Assembly: GCA_028688235.1 (NCBI GenBank)
Contig: JAQTYP010000168.1
Span: 1-7,322, forward strand
DNA: 7,322 nt
Direction: 5' to 3'
Source: Methylomonas sp.
GTDB taxonomy: Bacteria > Pseudomonadota > Gammaproteobacteria > Methylococcales > Methylomonadaceae
Below are positions 5,764-7,322 of the stretch, in pieces. The translations under genes were made by a program, and so were the position numbers. A model generated the notes under the pieces. It did not search any database. It was not told where the DNA came from and saw only the letters and a program-made list of their open reading frames with translations. Every line of letters starts with the position of its first letter. Positions within the stretch are counted from its first letter, which is position 1.

Positions 5764-7322
5764 TCATTTGCATTTTGTCAGTATCGCCTGTTCGAAAACG
5801 CCGGCACGGCTTTCCAGCAACGTAACGTTGGTTTTTGCGCGGGTGATGCCGGTATAGACCAGTTCCCTGGTCAATACCGGACTGCGTAGCGGCGGGAAAA
5901 TCAGCGCAACATGGTCGAATTCGGAGCCTTGCGATTTATGCACGGTCATCGCGAAGGCGGTTTCCACATCCGGCAAGCGCATCGGCGAAATCCAGCGTAT
6001 GTTGTCCTGTTCGTCACCGGGAAAAGCGACCCGCAATTTGCCGGCGGCATCCAGCAAGGTGATGCCGATGTCGCCGTTCATCAAACCGAGATTGTAGTCG
6101 TTACGGGTGATCATGACCGGCCTGCCTTCGTACCATAAGCCGGGCTTCCTGCCGCAAAACAGCCATTGTTCCGTGCGCTGGTTCAGGCCTTCCACGCCCC
6201 AGTCGCCACCGCGCAATGCACATAAAACCCGGAATCGGTCGAAAGCCTTCAGAACCGCCAGCGCCCACTGCGAATAGGTGCTGGCCGCGGCCGGACGCTG
6301 ATGATGTATGATTTGCAGGTAAAGACCGTAACCGGGACGGATTTCGTCATCGCCGTCAGCGCCAATCAACTGCTTCAATCGTTCATCCCAGGCGTCGGAC
6401 AGCAACATTCGATTCAGGTCGTGATAGCCGCCAGCCAAAATTGTCTGGGCCAGCCCGGCATCGCCGGTATTGACGGCGGAGGCCAGTTGTCCTATGCCGC
6501 TATCCGCGCCGAAACGGTGGCTATGGCGCAACATTACGGTTTGTTGATTGATGGCCGAGCCGCTTACGCCTGGAGAAGGCAGGGTTTCGCCGGCATGATG
6601 GGTTATCCAATCGAGGGTTGCAGCGTCATAAGCGGCAAGTTCCGCACCTCTGCATAACTCTCCCATAACCGAACCGGCCTCGACCGAGGCCAGTTGGTCC
6701 TTGTCGCCGAGCAAAATCAGTTGCGTGGTGTCCGGCAAGGCGTCGAGCAGCGCGGCCATCATTTCCAGGTCTATCATCGAAGCTTCATCGACGATGACGA
6801 CGTCCGCCAATAACGGATTGTGCTTGTGGTGCTGGTAGCGTCTGCTGTCCGGGCGGCTGCCGAGCAGGCGGTGTAGCGTGCTGGCTTTTTTCGGAATGAC
6901 CTGTTCGACCGCGTCCGGCAGCGCCAGTTTTTTCAGGGCTGTGGCGATCGAAGCGCTGACGCGGGCGGCCGCCTTACCGGTCGGTGCCGCCAGCAAAATC
7001 GTCGGATTGGAGCGCTGTTCCTCGGCGGCCATTTCGATCAGCAGGGCCAATAGCTTGGTCAGGGTTGTGGTCTTGCCGGTGCCGGGGCCGCCGGTGATGA
7101 TCGCAAACCGCGCGCGCAAGGCCAGCACGCAGGCGATTTTCTGCCAGTCAGGCTGTTCCGGGCTTTCCCGGAACAAGCCTGCCAAGGTGGTTGGCAAGGA
7201 TTGCGGCAGGCCGTCCCGAATAGGTCGTACACGCTTGGCGATTTCGCTATCCAGGACTTGTTGATAGTGCCAATAGCGGCGCAGGTAAAGCCGCTGTTGG
7301 CTCAACACCAGTGGACTGTTGC
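5764..7322 (-). CDS. recD: RecD, helicase subunit of exonuclease V (5' end outside window)
   Basis: RecD is the fast 5'-3' superfamily 1B helicase of RecBCD, which processes double-strand breaks for RecA-dependent repair and degrades foreign linear DNA. The last 518 codons are present. The frame is open through the right edge (NSPLVLSQQRLYLRRYW), so the GTG at 7308 is not the true start, and about 90-110 residues are missing against the roughly 600-residue family. Numbering from codon 7308: Walker A GGPGTGKT is 73-80 (nt 7092-7069), motif Ia AAPTGKAAAR 107-116, Walker B VIVDEASMID 171-180, motif III GDKDQLASVEAG 201-212, motif IV SHRFG 263-267, TRNDYNLGLMNGDIG 401-415, motif V TVHKSQGSEFDHV 455-467 and motif VI YTGITRAKTN 485-494. 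All helicase motifs are intact. recB, normally just upstream, would lie beyond the window's right end. The stop is TGA at 5766-5764. Identification is very secure. Confidence 0.96.
   Translation of the reverse strand, partial: NSPLVLSQQRLYLRRYWHYQQVLDSEIAKRVRPIRDGLPQSLPTTLAGLFRESPEQPDWQKIACVLALRARFAIITGGPGTGKTTTLTKLLALLIEMAAEEQRSNPTILLAAPTGKAAARVSASIATALKKLALPDAVEQVIPKKASTLHRLLGSRPDSRRYQHHKHNPLLADVVIVDEASMIDLEMMAALLDALPDTTQLILLGDKDQLASVEAGSVMGELCRGAELAAYDAATLDWITHHAGETLPSPGVSGSAINQQTVMLRHSHRFGADSGIGQLASAVNTGDAGLAQTILAGGYHDLNRMLLSDAWDERLKQLIGADGDDEIRPGYGLYLQIIHHQRPAAASTYSQWALAVLKAFDRFRVLCALRGGDWGVEGLNQRTEQWLFCGRKPGLWYEGRPVMITRNDYNLGLMNGDIGITLLDAAGKLRVAFPGDEQDNIRWISPMRLPDVETAFAMTVHKSQGSEFDHVALIFPPLRSPVLTRELVYTGITRAKTNVTLLESRAGVFEQAILTKCK

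Noticed and set aside
6301..6657. 118-codon plus-strand frame over recD
   Set aside because: Antisense to recD between helicase motifs III and IV and beyond; no independent ribosome site or motif.
1..7322. CRISPR arrays, tRNA or rRNA genes, insertion sequences, toxin-antitoxin or phage-defence operon
   Set aside because: No regularly spaced repeats, cloverleaf-like segments, transposase motifs or paired small genes were seen. RecD is a housekeeping subunit here, not evidence of a dedicated defence island.

Overview
This 7.3 kb window looks like ordinary chromosomal DNA of a gammaproteobacterium. RecD, exonuclease III, a YqaA-type DedA protein and an NhaR-type LysR regulator all read like gammaproteobacterial versions. 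The PEP carboxylase N-terminus (TAHPTEAKRR around the catalytic His) is compatible with a methane- or methyl-oxidising lineage such as the Methylococcales. That genus-level guess rests on memory of family sequences and is weak. GC content appears balanced. I see no rRNA, tRNA, insertion sequence, phage gene or CRISPR array.

Left part (1-2797): the 5' end of ppc (PEP carboxylase) runs leftward off the window. A full-length NhaR-type LysR regulator is transcribed away from it. The 108-bp divergent spacer holds a perfect 14-bp palindrome and a second CGATA half-site 22 bp further on. This is the usual layout for a LysR regulator that controls its divergent neighbour and itself. Downstream, on the same strand, is a flavoprotein resembling eukaryotic apoptosis-inducing factor (AIF) along its whole length, including the C-terminal AIF-type domain.

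Middle part (2798-5081): a small soluble protein of unknown function (+ strand) converges on xth (exonuclease III, - strand), which repairs abasic sites in DNA. Upstream of xth, after a 232-bp gap with a strong inverted repeat, lies a DedA-family membrane protein on the same strand.

Right part (5082-7322): a second unknown soluble protein (+ strand) is divergent from dedA and converges on recD, the helicase subunit of RecBCD. The recD reading frame leaves the right edge of the window, so about 90-110 N-terminal residues are missing.

The genes do not form one pathway. They cover anaplerotic carbon fixation with its probable regulator, redox chemistry, DNA repair (xth, recD) and membrane homeostasis (dedA). 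I found no convincing new multi-gene system. The points most worth a second look are the ppc/LysR divergent control region, the bacterial AIF-like protein and the two unrecognised small proteins.
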